Counted from the stretch's first letter, positions 33,410 to 42,608 are shown. The stretch is DNA of 64,000 bases from Pseudomonas orientalis (GCF_022807995.1 NZ_CP094351.1:5255501-5319500); one strand, 5' to 3'. Notes: a model not told the origin generated them from the letters alone. Numbers and translations: made by a program.

Positions 33410-35371
33410 ATGCAGCACGATAACGACAAAAAAACTGCGGTCACTGTTATGAGTAAAGCTGATGCTTTCACGCAGGCGGGTAAAACCGCCGTGTTGCAGA
33501 ACATCCACGGCACCCTGCAATTCCTGCAACGCTTCCCGCCGTTCAACCAGATGGAAAATGCGCACCTGGCGTTTCTGGTGGAACAGTGCCAGCTGCGTTT
33601 CTATGGCCCCGGCGACAGTATCCTCAAGCCGTCGGGCGGGCCGGTCGAGCATTTTTATATCGTCAAGCAGGGGCGCGTGGTCGGCGAGCGGCCGGACTCG
33701 GCAGACCCCACCTTCGAAATCACCACAGGCGAGTGTTTCCCCCTCGCCGCCTTGCTCGGTGAACGCGCCACCCGCACCGAGCACAAAGCGGCTGAAGACA
33801 CCTTTTGCCTGCAACTGAACAAGATGGCGTTCATCAAGCTGTTCGCCCTTTCCAGCCCATTTCGTGATTTCGCCTTGCGCGGCGTCAGCAGCCTGCTCGA
33901 CCAGGTCAACCAGCAGGTGCAGCAAAAAGCCGTGGAAACCCTCGGTACCCAATACTCGTTGAACACTCGCCTGGGTGAACTGGCGATGCGCCACCCGGTC
34001 ACCTGCAGCCCGGACACTGCGCTGCGCGAAGCGGTGACGCTGATGCACGAGCAGCAGGTGGGCAGCATTGTGATTGTCGACGAACACAAGGCGCCGCTGG
34101 GCATCTTCACCCTGCGTGACCTGCGCCAGGTGGTGGCCGACGGCACCAGTGATTTCGGTCAAGGCATCGCCGGCCATATGACCCAGGCGCCGTTCTCCCT
34201 GAGCCCGGACCACAGCGCGTTCGACGCGGCAATCGCCATGACCGAGCGGCATATCGCCCATGTGTGCCTCGTGCAGGACCAGCGCCTGTGCGGCGTGGTC
34301 TCGGAGCGCGACCTGTTTTCCCTCCAACGCGTTGACCTGGTGCACCTGGCGCGGACCATCCGCAACGCGTCCCGTGTGGAGCAACTGGTGGCGATTCGCG
34401 GCGAGATCGGTCAACTGGTCGAGCGCATGCTGGCCCACGGCGCGTCGTCCGCCCAGATCACCCACATTATTACCCTGCTTAACGATCACACCGTGTGCCG
34501 GGTCATCGAACTGACTCTGGCGGAAAAAGGCGATCCCGGCGTGCCCTTCAGCTGGCTGTGCTTTGGCAGCGAAGGCCGCCGCGAACAGACGCTGTACACC
34601 GATCAGGACAACGGCATCCTGTTCGAGGCTCGGGACGCCGTGCAAGCCGCCGAGATTCGCGAGCGCCTGCTGCCCCTGGCGCAACAGATCAACCAGAGCC
34701 TGGCGCTGTGCGGCTTCAGCCTGTGCAAGGGCAATATCATGGCCGGCAACCCGGAGCTGTGCCTGTCACGGGCCGAATGGGCCCGGCGTTTTGCCGCGTT
34801 CATTCGCGAAGCCACGCCGGAAAACCTGCTGGGTTCAAGCATCTATTTCGACCTGCGGGTGGTGTGGGGCGACGAGCAGGGTTGTGAGCAACTGCGCCAG
34901 GGCATTCTGGACCAGGTAGCGGATAACCGGCTGTTCCAGCGCATGCTGGCCGAGAACGCCCTGCGCCAGCGCCCGCCCGTAGGGCGCTTTCGCGAGTTTG
35001 TGCTGACGCGCAAAAGCGGGGAAAAGGCCACCCTGGATCTCAAGGTACAAGGCCTTACGCCGTTCGTGGACGGCGCGCGCCTGTTGGCCCTGGCCCATGG
35101 CGTGCACGCCAATAACACCCTGGAGCGGCTGCGCCAGTTGGTCGCCAGACAAGTGATCGAGCGGCTGGACGGTGCGGCCTATGAAGAGGCCTACCACTTC
35201 ATCCAGCAAACCCGCATGCAGCAGCATCAGATGCAAACCCGGGAAAACCTGCCGTATTCCAACCGTGTCGATCCCGACAGCCTCAATCACCTGGACCGGC
35301 GCATCCTGCGCGAATCCCTGCGCCAGGCCCAGCGCCTGCAAAGCAGCCTGACCTTGCGGTATCAGCTGTGA
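33410..35371 (+). CDS. cNMP-binding/CBS/DUF294 nucleotidyltransferase signalling protein
   Basis: About 653 residues. Order: cyclic-nucleotide-binding-like domain (about 25-150, GDSILKPSGGPVEHFYIVKQGRV), tandem CBS domains (about 190-315), a DUF294 nucleotidyltransferase core with the GlnD-like FGSEGRREQTLYTDQDNGI (GS and DxD metal motif intact), and a C-terminal DUF294_C helical domain. Such proteins resemble GlnD without the uridylyl-removing half; the substrate is unknown. The start is uncertain (GTG 33395, ATG 33410 or ATG 33449; none has a strong RBS). The stop overlaps the GTG start of the next gene. Confidence 0.83.
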   Translation: MQHDNDKKTAVTVMSKADAFTQAGKTAVLQNIHGTLQFLQRFPPFNQMENAHLAFLVEQCQLRFYGPGDSILKPSGGPVEHFYIVKQGRVVGERPDSADPTFEITTGECFPLAALLGERATRTEHKAAEDTFCLQLNKMAFIKLFALSSPFRDFALRGVSSLLDQVNQQVQQKAVETLGTQYSLNTRLGELAMRHPVTCSPDTALREAVTLMHEQQVGSIVIVDEHKAPLGIFTLRDLRQVVADGTSDFGQGIAGHMTQAPFSLSPDHSAFDAAIAMTERHIAHVCLVQDQRLCGVVSERDLFSLQRVDLVHLARTIRNASRVEQLVAIRGEIGQLVERMLAHGASSAQITHIITLLNDHTVCRVIELTLAEKGDPGVPFSWLCFGSEGRREQTLYTDQDNGILFEARDAVQAAEIRERLLPLAQQINQSLALCGFSLCKGNIMAGNPELCLSRAEWARRFAAFIREATPENLLGSSIYFDLRVVWGDEQGCEQLRQGILDQVADNRLFQRMLAENALRQRPPVGRFREFVLTRKSGEKATLDLKVQGLTPFVDGARLLALAHGVHANNTLERLRQLVARQVIERLDGAAYEEAYHFIQQTRMQQHQMQTRENLPYSNRVDPDSLNHLDRRILRESLRQAQRLQSSLTLRYQL

Positions 35372-36024
35372 GCCTGTTCAGCTGGCTGCGCGCGAAAAAA
35401 CCCGGTCTCAATGCGGCGCAGCAGCAACGCCTGGGCCAACTGCCCGCGCCTGCGGCACTGGGCAATGAGCCCTTGCGCAGCCAGCGCTGGGTAGTGGTCG
35501 ACCTGGAAACCAGCGGCCTGCACCTCAACCGTGACCAGGTGCTGTCCATCGGTGCCGTGGTGATCGAGGACGGTGCGGTGGATTTCTCGCAGATGTTCGA
35601 ACGCACCCTGCAACGCACTGCTGGCAAACTCAGCCCCAGCGTGCTGATCCACGGCCTCGGCCCCAGCGCCATCGCGGCCGGCAGCGACCCGGTGGAAGCG
35701 CTGCTGGATTTCATGGCGTTCGTCGGCGACAGCCCGCTGCTGGCCTTCCATGCGCCGTTCGATCAACACATGCTGTGCCGGGCGCTCAAGGAGAGCCTGG
35801 GTTATCGCCTGGCCCATCCCTTTCTCGATGTGGCCGATATCGCCCCGCTGCTGTGCCCCGAGGCGAACATCCGTGAGGCCGGCCTGGATGAATGGATCAA
35901 CCATTTCAACTTGCAGGTGGGCGAGCGCCATCACGCCAGTGCCGATGCACTGGCCACCGCGGAGCTGATGCTGATCCTCGCCAGCAACACATCGACACGC
36001 CACAGGCGCTGCAAGAGCGCTTGA
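35368..36024 (+). CDS. DnaQ-like 3'-5' exonuclease with frameshifted C-terminus
   Basis: 218 residues; DEDDh exonuclease of the PolC/DnaQ type. Catalytic Asp45 and Glu47 (VVVDLETSG), Asp132 (FHAPFD), His188/His189 and Asp193 (HHASADA) are present. It starts with GTG overlapping the previous stop (GTGA). After Leu204 the frame reads into an unrelated tail (ASNTSTRHRRCKSA). The adjacent frame at 35982-36062 encodes a normal-looking helical tail (QQHIDTPQALQERLSQWRRR plus six more residues), so a short out-of-frame deletion or sequencing error near 35977-35982 has replaced the last 26 or so residues. Confidence 0.82.
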   Translation: MSLFSWLRAKKPGLNAAQQQRLGQLPAPAALGNEPLRSQRWVVVDLETSGLHLNRDQVLSIGAVVIEDGAVDFSQMFERTLQRTAGKLSPSVLIHGLGPSAIAAGSDPVEALLDFMAFVGDSPLLAFHAPFDQHMLCRALKESLGYRLAHPFLDVADIAPLLCPEANIREAGLDEWINHFNLQVGERHHASADALATAELMLILASNTSTRHRRCKSA

Positions 36025-36115
36025 GCCAATGGCGGCGGCGTAAACAGGCGCCATCGTTTTAGTGGCGCGGCCCGACAGACGCCAATTGCGCCCACCACAC
36101 GCCTCTGAGACAATC

Positions 36116-36134
36116 GCGAATAATTCTCGTTAGT
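36116..36134 (+). promoter_or_regulatory. Fur box before the ECF sigma gene
   Basis: A 19-bp site matching the Fur consensus GATAATGATTCTCATTATC at 13 of 19 positions, including the central ATTCTC and TTA. It lies 22 bp before the sigma-factor start, the usual place for iron control of FecI-type sigma factors. Confidence 0.7.
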
Positions 36135-36156
36135 TTAAACTTTATTCGGTGATGCC

Positions 36157-36675
36157 TTGTCGTCGGCCCAGACCCCACACAGTGAGCTTGTTGGCGCGTT
36201 GTATCGCGACCATCGTGGCTGGCTGTTGGCCTGGCTGCGGCGTAACGTGGCCTGCCCGAGCCGCGCCGAAGATCTGAGCCAGGACACTTTCATGCGCCTG
36301 CTGGGCCGTGAAGGGCTGCCTGAACCCCGCGAGCCACGCGCCTTTCTGGTAGCGATTGCCAAGGGCTTGCTGTTCGACTACTTCCGCCGCGCCGCCCTGG
36401 AACAGGCCTATCTCACCGAATTGATGCTGATCCCGGAAAGCGAGCACCCATCGCCCGAGGCACAGCAACTGATCCTCGAAGACCTCAAGGCCATCGACCG
36501 TCTGCTCGGCAAACTGTCGAGCAAAGCCCGCGCCGCCTTCCTCTATAACCGCCTCGACGGCCTGGGCCACGCAGACATCGCCCAGCGCCTGGGTGTGTCG
36601 GTGCCACGCGTGCGCCAGTACCTGGCCCAGGGCATCCGCCAGTGCTACATCGCGTTGTACGGCGAGCCGTCATGA
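36157..36675 (+). CDS. fiuI: FecI-type ECF sigma factor (FiuI-like)
   Basis: 172-residue extracytoplasmic-function sigma factor: region 2 (ALYRDHRGWLLAWLRRNVACPSRAEDLSQDTFMRLL) and region 4 (LSSKARAAFLYNRLDGLGHADIAQRLGVSVPRVRQYL). The start is TTG at 36157 with GGTGA five bases upstream; no in-frame ATG is available. It overlaps the FecR gene in ATGA, and a Fur box precedes it. The order sigma-FecR-receptor-...-GST-creDCB corresponds to the P. aeruginosa fiuIRA locus, from which the name is inferred. Confidence 0.85.
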   Translation: MSSAQTPHSELVGALYRDHRGWLLAWLRRNVACPSRAEDLSQDTFMRLLGREGLPEPREPRAFLVAIAKGLLFDYFRRAALEQAYLTELMLIPESEHPSPEAQQLILEDLKAIDRLLGKLSSKARAAFLYNRLDGLGHADIAQRLGVSVPRVRQYLAQGIRQCYIALYGEPS

Positions 36676-37640
36676 GTATGATCAGCGCCAAGCCGGTGTC
36701 GGCCCGTGTGCTGGACGCCGCGATTGCCTGGCAACTATCCCTCGATTCCGGCGACGGCAGCGTGGTGGAGCAGGAAGAATTCGCCAAGTGGCTGGCCAGC
36801 GACGAAGAACACGCCCGCGCCTGGCGCCAGTTGGGCATGCTCGACCAGCGTTTCAGTGCAGCCTCCGGTCCCGCGCGGGCGGCGTTGTTGCAGTCTCGCG
36901 AAGGCGTGCGCCAGCGCATGCGCAAACTGGGCCGTGGCCTGGCGAGCATCGCGCTGGTCTGCGGCCTGGCGTTATTTGCCGGTGAGCGCTATGTGCCCAT
37001 CCACTATTGGCTGGCCGATCAACGCACCGCCACCGGCGAGCAGCGCACTCTGGAGTTGGATGACGGCACCCGGATCAATCTCAACACCCACAGCGCCATC
37101 GATGTGCGCTTCGACGATAAACGCCGCTTGATAGTGTTGCAGGCGGGCGAAATCCTCGTCGAAACCGGCCACAACGATGCGCGCCCGTTCTCTGTACAGA
37201 CCCGCGACGGCAACCTGCGGGCGCTGGGTACGCGGTTCATCGTGAAACGCGAAGACGACGCCACGCGTCTGAGCGTGCTGCAATCGGCGGTGGCCGCCCA
37301 GCCTGAGGCACTGTCTCAGGAGCGGATTTTCAAGGCGGGCGAGCAAGTGCTGATGCGCAGCGATAGCCTTGGTCCTGCGCTTGCCGTCTCACCGGCCAGC
37401 GACGCCTGGACCCGCGGCATGCTGGTGGTCGACAACGCCCGCCTGGGCGATGTGGTGGCTGAACTGGGCCGGTATCGCAACGGTTATCTGGGCGTGGATG
37501 ACAGCGTGGCCGACCTGCGCATCACCGGCAGCTTCCCGCTGCACGACACCACCCTGGCGCTCAATGCGCTGTTGCCGACCTTGCCGGTGCAGATTGAACA
37601 GCACACGCCGTGGTGGGTGACTGTCAAGGGTAGGCCTTAG
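36672..37640 (+). CDS. fiuR: FecR-type anti-sigma factor (FiuR-like)
   Basis: 322 residues: a cytoplasmic N-terminal sigma-binding region (DUF4880, AIAWQLSLDSGDGSVVEQEEFAKWLASDEEHARAWRQ), one membrane segment near 90-112, and a periplasmic FecR domain (LDDGTRINLNTHSAIDVRFDDKRRLIVLQAGEI) with a DUF4974-like end. It passes the receptor's ligand signal to the sigma factor. The ATG at 36672 overlaps the sigma stop. Confidence 0.88.
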   Translation: MSMISAKPVSARVLDAAIAWQLSLDSGDGSVVEQEEFAKWLASDEEHARAWRQLGMLDQRFSAASGPARAALLQSREGVRQRMRKLGRGLASIALVCGLALFAGERYVPIHYWLADQRTATGEQRTLELDDGTRINLNTHSAIDVRFDDKRRLIVLQAGEILVETGHNDARPFSVQTRDGNLRALGTRFIVKREDDATRLSVLQSAVAAQPEALSQERIFKAGEQVLMRSDSLGPALAVSPASDAWTRGMLVVDNARLGDVVAELGRYRNGYLGVDDSVADLRITGSFPLHDTTLALNALLPTLPVQIEQHTPWWVTVKGRP

Positions 37641-37664
37641 GTTCTGCGGCATCTGAAGATCGCT

Positions 37665-37753
37665 ATCGGGGGCAAGCCCCCTCCCACACTTTTTGATTTG
37701 TGAACACAGTCAAATGTGGGAGGGGCGGTGCGACGATTCGACTTGCCCCCGAT
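37665..37753. repeat. REP pair with enlarged right copy (family 1 variant)
   Basis: Left REP normal, in opposite arrangement. The right REP (37715-37753) is 39 bp instead of 24: the central G is replaced by CGGTGCGACGATTCGA while both ends are kept. An identical 39-bp variant occurs at 50256-50294. Lies between the FecR gene and its receptor. Confidence 0.88.
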
Positions 37754-37862
37754 GAGGCCCTCAAAAACACCACCCAAAAAATATTTTCACCCCGCCCTAT
37801 CACTTTCCGATTCTCGTCCGGCACCTAGGCAATTGAGAAATATTTCCATTCAGGAGCCTCCC

Positions 37863-40292
37863 ATGTCCCGCACGCTAGACACTTTGTTGCGCCCCAGCCT
37901 GTTAGCCGTGGCCATCGCCCTCGGCGCCCCGCTGCTCAGCCCCACGTTGATCGCCGCCGAACAGTCCACCAGCGTGCGCGCCTACAACCTGCCGGCCGCG
38001 CCACTGGCCGCCACCCTGAACCAGATCGCCAGCCAGGCCGGCCTCGCGCTGACCCTCAACCCGACGCTCGCCGCCGGCAAGACCTCGGCACCGGTCAAGG
38101 GCCAGTTCGATGCGCAGGACGCAATGCGTGAAGCCTTGCGCGGGACAGGCCTGCAGCTGGAGCAGAGCAGCGCCGGGACCTTTACCTTGGTGGCGATTGC
38201 GGACGGTGTCGTGGCGTTGCCGCAGACCAGCATTATTGGTCAAAGCAATTACGAGAGCGCCTGGGGGCCGGTGGAGGGCTACCTGGCCAAGCGCACTGCC
38301 GCCGGCACCAAGACCGACACGGCCCTGGTCGAGGCGCCGCGCTCCATCTCGGTGGCGACCCGCGAGCAGATGCAGGATCGCAACGTGCAGAACCTCGACG
38401 ACGCGGTCAAATACATGCCCGGCATCGTGTCCGCCAGCTACGGCAGCGACACCCGCTACGACTGGATGCGCGTGCGTGGCTTCGAACCCACCCAGTTCCT
38501 CGACGGCCTGCCCCTGCCGCGTGGCGTGTACGCCAACCCGAAAGCGGAAACCTGGAACCTCGACCGCCTCGCCCTGCTGCGCGGCCCGGCCTCGTCGGTT
38601 TACGGCCAGACCCCGCCGGGCGGTCTCCTTGACATGGTCAGCCGCCATCCCAGCGCCGAACAGAGCAGCGCCATCCAGGTGCAATACGGGAGTGACAACT
38701 ATCGTCAGATCAACTTTGCCAGCACCGGCAAGATCGATGACGAAGGCCAGTTTCTGTACGGCCTCAGCGGCGTGGTGCGTGATGCCGGCACCCAGGTCGA
38801 TCACATCGACAACAAGCGCTACAACATCGCGCCAAGCCTGACCTGGAATATCGATACCGATACCAAGCTCACGCTCCTGTCGCAGTTCACCCGTGACGAT
38901 ACCGGCGCTACCAGCCAGTTCCTGCCGATCCAGGGCACCAAGATCAAATCGCCCCTGGGCGACATCTCGCATCACAAGAACCTCGGCGATCCGGATTACG
39001 AGTATTACGACCGCACTTATTACGCACTGGGCTACGCCTTCGAACACCGTTTCAACGACACCTGGCAGTTCAAGCAGAACCTGCGCTACACCAAATCGGA
39101 ACTGGCTTTCCAGCAACTGACCGTGGGCTCGTTCGCCTTCTCGCCAGCAGACGCGGCCGGCAATATCAGCCGCTCGTCGACCAACGTGGACGAGGACATT
39201 GGCCAGTTCGCGGTGGATAACAACTTCCAGGCGGATTTCGCCACTGGCGATATCACCCATACCCTGCTGTTGGGCCTGGACCATCAGCGCACCGATACTT
39301 CATACACGTCGATTTTCGGCCTCGCCGGAACGGTCAACATCTTCAACCCGGTCAATACCCAGCCGGTCGTGCGGCCAGCGCGTTCCACAGCGTTCTATGA
39401 CTACAACCAGAAAACCATCCAGACCGGCCTCTACGTGCAGGACCAGATGGCGCTGGACAACTGGCGCCTGACCCTGGGCGGTCGTGAAGACTGGGTTCAT
39501 CAGGGCACCACGTACTTCAATAAAAACGATGCGACCAACACCGACCGCAGCAAAAACTTCAGTGGCAACGCGGCGCTGAGTTATGTATTCGACTCAGGCT
39601 TCGTGCCCTATATCTCCTACGCCGAATCGTTCCAACCGGCGAGCAACGCCAGCGTCTCCCCGACCGAGTCGTATAAACCCACCGAGGGCAAGCAGTGGGA
39701 GCTGGGGGTCAAGTACCAGCCGCCGGGCTCGAACACTCTGCTGAGCGCGGCGGTGTATGACCTCACCCAGAAAAACGTGCTGGTCACCAGCTTCCAGTCC
39801 GGTGGCGTGTCACTCACCGACCAGACCGGCGAAGTGAAGGTCAAGGGCCTGGAGCTGGAAGCCATCTCTGACGTCACCGAAAACCTCAAGGTGATCGCGG
39901 CGTATACCCTGGCCAAATCCGAAGTGCAAAAAGGCGACTTCAAAGGCAACCGTCTGCAACTGATGCCTAACCAGCAAGCCTCCCTGTGGACGGACTACAC
40001 CTGGCACACCGGCGCCCTCGACGGCTTCGGCATCGGTTTTGGCGCCCGCTACACCGGCAATACCTACGGCGACCAGGCCAACACCTGGTCCGGAAAAGCC
40101 AACGCCTACACCGTATTCGACGGCGCCGCGCACTACGACCTCGGCCGCCTGGACAACAGCCTCAAGGGCGCGTCGGTGAAAGTGAACGCGACCAACCTGT
40201 TCAACAAGGACTACATTTCCACCTGTGACGGTTCCTACTGCTACTTCGGCGACCAACGCAGCGTCGTCGCCAGCGCCACCTACCAGTGGTAA
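37863..40292 (+). CDS. fiuA: TonB-dependent ferric-siderophore receptor with signalling domain (FiuA-like)
   Basis: 809-residue outer-membrane transporter. Signal peptide about 1-32; an STN signalling domain at about 37-110 (VRAYNLPAAPLAATLNQIASQAGLALTLNP) that contacts the FecR protein; a plug domain (APRSISVATREQMQDRNVQ...GIVSASYGSDTRYDWMRVRGF); a 22-strand barrel ending in an aromatic residue (ATYQW). AGGAG precedes the ATG at 37863. Synteny with PA0470 suggests a ferrichrome receptor; the siderophore is inferred. Confidence 0.88.
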   Translation: MSRTLDTLLRPSLLAVAIALGAPLLSPTLIAAEQSTSVRAYNLPAAPLAATLNQIASQAGLALTLNPTLAAGKTSAPVKGQFDAQDAMREALRGTGLQLEQSSAGTFTLVAIADGVVALPQTSIIGQSNYESAWGPVEGYLAKRTAAGTKTDTALVEAPRSISVATREQMQDRNVQNLDDAVKYMPGIVSASYGSDTRYDWMRVRGFEPTQFLDGLPLPRGVYANPKAETWNLDRLALLRGPASSVYGQTPPGGLLDMVSRHPSAEQSSAIQVQYGSDNYRQINFASTGKIDDEGQFLYGLSGVVRDAGTQVDHIDNKRYNIAPSLTWNIDTDTKLTLLSQFTRDDTGATSQFLPIQGTKIKSPLGDISHHKNLGDPDYEYYDRTYYALGYAFEHRFNDTWQFKQNLRYTKSELAFQQLTVGSFAFSPADAAGNISRSSTNVDEDIGQFAVDNNFQADFATGDITHTLLLGLDHQRTDTSYTSIFGLAGTVNIFNPVNTQPVVRPARSTAFYDYNQKTIQTGLYVQDQMALDNWRLTLGGREDWVHQGTTYFNKNDATNTDRSKNFSGNAALSYVFDSGFVPYISYAESFQPASNASVSPTESYKPTEGKQWELGVKYQPPGSNTLLSAAVYDLTQKNVLVTSFQSGGVSLTDQTGEVKVKGLELEAISDVTENLKVIAAYTLAKSEVQKGDFKGNRLQLMPNQQASLWTDYTWHTGALDGFGIGFGARYTGNTYGDQANTWSGKANAYTVFDGAAHYDLGRLDNSLKGASVKVNATNLFNKDYISTCDGSYCYFGDQRSVVASATYQW

Positions 40293-40354
40293 TCGGCTGA
40301 GTTAACAACCGGGCCGTCCACCAGGACGGCTTTGGTGCGTCTGAAGGCAAGAAA

Positions 40355-41458
40355 ATGAAAAGCAAAACCATCCGCCGCTGGTCCTTCATCCACACCTGGA
40401 CCAGCCTGATCTGCACCGTATTCTTGCTGCTGCTCGCCCTCACTGGGCTGCCGCTGGTGTTTCACCACGAGATCGATCATCTGCTGGGCAACGAACCCGA
40501 GCTCAAGCAGATGCCCGCCGATACGCCGCAGCTCAACCTGGAGCAACTGGTGGCCAAAGCGCAGGCCCATCGCCCCGGCGAGGCCATGCAGTACATGGCC
40601 TGGGACGAGGACGACAAGAACGGCGTGATCGCGATCATGGCCGCCACAGCCGGTACCGAGCCGAATGCGTCGCATACCTTCATGCTTGATGCGCGTACCG
40701 GCGAAACCGTGGAGATGCCGTCAGCCAACGGCGGGCTCACCCTGTTCCTGCTGCGCCTGCATGTGGACATGTTCGCCGGGCTGCCCGGCAAGCTGTTGCT
40801 CGCGTTCATGGGCGTGCTGTTCGTGCTGGCGCTTGTCTCGGGCACGGTGCTGTACCTGCCGTTCATGCGCCGCTTGGAGTTCGCCACCGTGCGCCAGGAC
40901 AAATCCACCCGCCTGCGCTGGCTCGACCTGCATAACCTGATCGGCGTGGTCACCCTGACCTGGGCGCTGGTGGTGGGCGTGACCGGTGTGATCAGCGCCT
41001 GCGCCGACCTGCTCATCGCCGCCTGGCGCCAGGACAGCCTCAGCGCACTGGTCGAACCCTACAAAGACGCCCCGCCGCTGACCCGGCGCGCGCCGGCCAG
41101 CGAACTGCTGAGCATCGCCGCCAAGGCTGCGCCCGGCATGCAACCGGACTTCATCGCCTTCCCCGGCACGCGCTTCTCCAGCGAGCATCACTATGCCGTG
41201 TTCATGAAAGGCAGTACCCACCTCACCTCCCATCTGCTCACCCCGGTATTGATCGACGCCGGCACCCTGGCCGTCACCGCCATCGCCGAACGTCCGTGGT
41301 ACATGGACGCCATGGGCATGTCCCAGCCGCTGCACTTCGGTGACTACGGCGGCATGCCGATGAAGATCCTCTGGGCGCTGCTGGATGTGCTGACCATCAT
41401 CGTGTTGGTCAGCGGGATTTACCTATGGATTGTGCGGCGCAAGGCGGGCAAGGCATGA
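40355..41458 (+). CDS. PepSY-domain membrane protein
   Basis: 367 residues with four transmembrane segments (about 10-32, 140-165, 195-220 and 335-358) and PepSY periplasmic parts. Such proteins follow siderophore receptors and are thought to take part in periplasmic reduction and release of iron. 63 bp after the receptor gene, so probably co-transcribed. Overlaps the next small gene by four bases. Confidence 0.85.
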   Translation: MKSKTIRRWSFIHTWTSLICTVFLLLLALTGLPLVFHHEIDHLLGNEPELKQMPADTPQLNLEQLVAKAQAHRPGEAMQYMAWDEDDKNGVIAIMAATAGTEPNASHTFMLDARTGETVEMPSANGGLTLFLLRLHVDMFAGLPGKLLLAFMGVLFVLALVSGTVLYLPFMRRLEFATVRQDKSTRLRWLDLHNLIGVVTLTWALVVGVTGVISACADLLIAAWRQDSLSALVEPYKDAPPLTRRAPASELLSIAAKAAPGMQPDFIAFPGTRFSSEHHYAVFMKGSTHLTSHLLTPVLIDAGTLAVTAIAERPWYMDAMGMSQPLHFGDYGGMPMKILWALLDVLTIIVLVSGIYLWIVRRKAGKA

Positions 41459-41637
41459 AGCCGCGGCAGTCGAGTTTCTGGAAGGTGTTCGGCATTCCGC
41501 TGGGGATTGGCCTGCTCAGCGCCGCCGGGTTGTTTGCGGCGTTGCTGGGGGATGGGTGGTGGGATTCGTTGAGCTGGGTGGGGTTGGGTATACCGGCTGG
41601 CATTGGTGCCTGGGCGTTGTTCGGGCGGCGCGCCTGA
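41455..41637 (+). CDS. Small two-helix membrane protein
   Basis: 60-residue protein starting at an ATGA overlap with the PepSY gene; two hydrophobic segments (about 9-30 and 38-56) joined by GDGWWDS. Resembles small membrane partners found after PepSY/FegS proteins in siderophore loci. Function unknown; coupling suggests a subunit of the same complex. Confidence 0.75.
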   Translation: MKPRQSSFWKVFGIPLGIGLLSAAGLFAALLGDGWWDSLSWVGLGIPAGIGAWALFGRRA

Positions 41638-41644
41638 GGGCGCT

Positions 41645-41717
41645 ATCGGGGGCAAGCCCCCTCCCACACTTGGATGTGTGAATACAGTCAAAATGTGGGA
41701 GGGGGCTTGCCCCCGAT
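41645..41717. repeat. REP pair, opposite arrangement (family 1)
   Basis: Two normal REPs with inward CCCACA/TGTGGG ends, immediately after the small membrane-protein gene; likely marks the 3' end of the iron operon. Confidence 0.88.
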
Positions 41718-41801
41718 GAGGCCCTCAGAAGCATCCAGAATCTCCTCGCCAGCCACCCCACAACCCTCTAGGCTAACCCCAGCCCATTTCGAGGAATGCC
41801 C

Positions 41802-42431
41802 ATGTCCGCCCCCAGCATGACCTTGTTCCACAACCCCGCTTCGCCCTTCGTACGCAAAGTCCGCGTGCTGTTGATCGAGACCGGCCAGCAGGACCGTGTG
41901 ACCCTGCACGCCTGCATGCCCACCCCCGTCAACCCGGACGCCGAGGTGGTGCAAGGCAATCCGGTGGGCAAGATCCCGGCCCTGCGCCTGGCCGACGGTT
42001 CGGTGCTGCACGACAGCCGGGTGATCCTCGATTACTTCGACCACCAGCACGTCGGCAACCCGCTGATCCCCCGCGACGGCTCGGCCCGCTGGCGGCGCCT
42101 GACCCTGGCGTCGATGGCCGACGGGATCATGGACGCCGCCGTGCTGGTGCGCTACGAAACCGCCATGCGCCCGGTGGAGAAGCACTGGGACCAGTGGCTG
42201 AACGAGCAGCGCAACAAGATGCGCCGTGCGCTGGCCGAGCTGGAACAGGACGCCATCGCCGAATTGGCCAGCCACTTCGACGTCGCCGCCATCAGCGTGG
42301 CCTGCGCCCTGGGCTACCTCGACTTTCGCCACCCGGACCTGCAATGGCGCACCGACAATCCCAAGCTGGCCGCCTGGTACGCCGAGGTCAGCCAGCGGCC
42401 TTCGATGCAGCAGACCCAGCCGCCGATTTAA
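41802..42431 (+). CDS. Glutathione S-transferase family protein
   Basis: 209 residues: thioredoxin-like N-terminal domain (SMTLFHNPASPFVRKVRVLLIETG, Ser/Pro active-site region) and an all-helical C-terminal domain. GAGGA at 41791-41795 fits the ATG at 41802 rather than the one at 41796. Substrate unknown. A GST also sits near the corresponding fiu-cre locus of P. aeruginosa. Confidence 0.87.
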   Translation: MSAPSMTLFHNPASPFVRKVRVLLIETGQQDRVTLHACMPTPVNPDAEVVQGNPVGKIPALRLADGSVLHDSRVILDYFDHQHVGNPLIPRDGSARWRRLTLASMADGIMDAAVLVRYETAMRPVEKHWDQWLNEQRNKMRRALAELEQDAIAELASHFDVAAISVACALGYLDFRHPDLQWRTDNPKLAAWYAEVSQRPSMQQTQPPI

Positions 42432-42440
42432 CGGCCCCCC

Positions 42441-42540
42441 TGTAGGAGCGAGCTTGCTCGCGAAAATCGTCAACGATAACGCGGGGCACTTGGTTAAACG
42501 CGGCGTCCTTGCATTCTTCGCGAGCAAGCTCGCTCCTACA
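42441..42540. repeat. REPIN (family 2)
   Basis: Inverted pair with TGTAGGAGC / GCTCCTACA outer ends, between the convergent GST and creD genes. Confidence 0.9.
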
Positions 42541-42608
42541 GTGGACGGTGGCGTTGGTGAGGAAGGTAACCATCCTGGCCTTCATTTGCTGATCTTCGCG
42601 CAGCCCGA

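Noticed and set aside
37902..39284. 460-codon minus-strand frame opposite the TonB receptor
   Set aside because: Shadow frame; the receptor on the plus strand has full-length family similarity.
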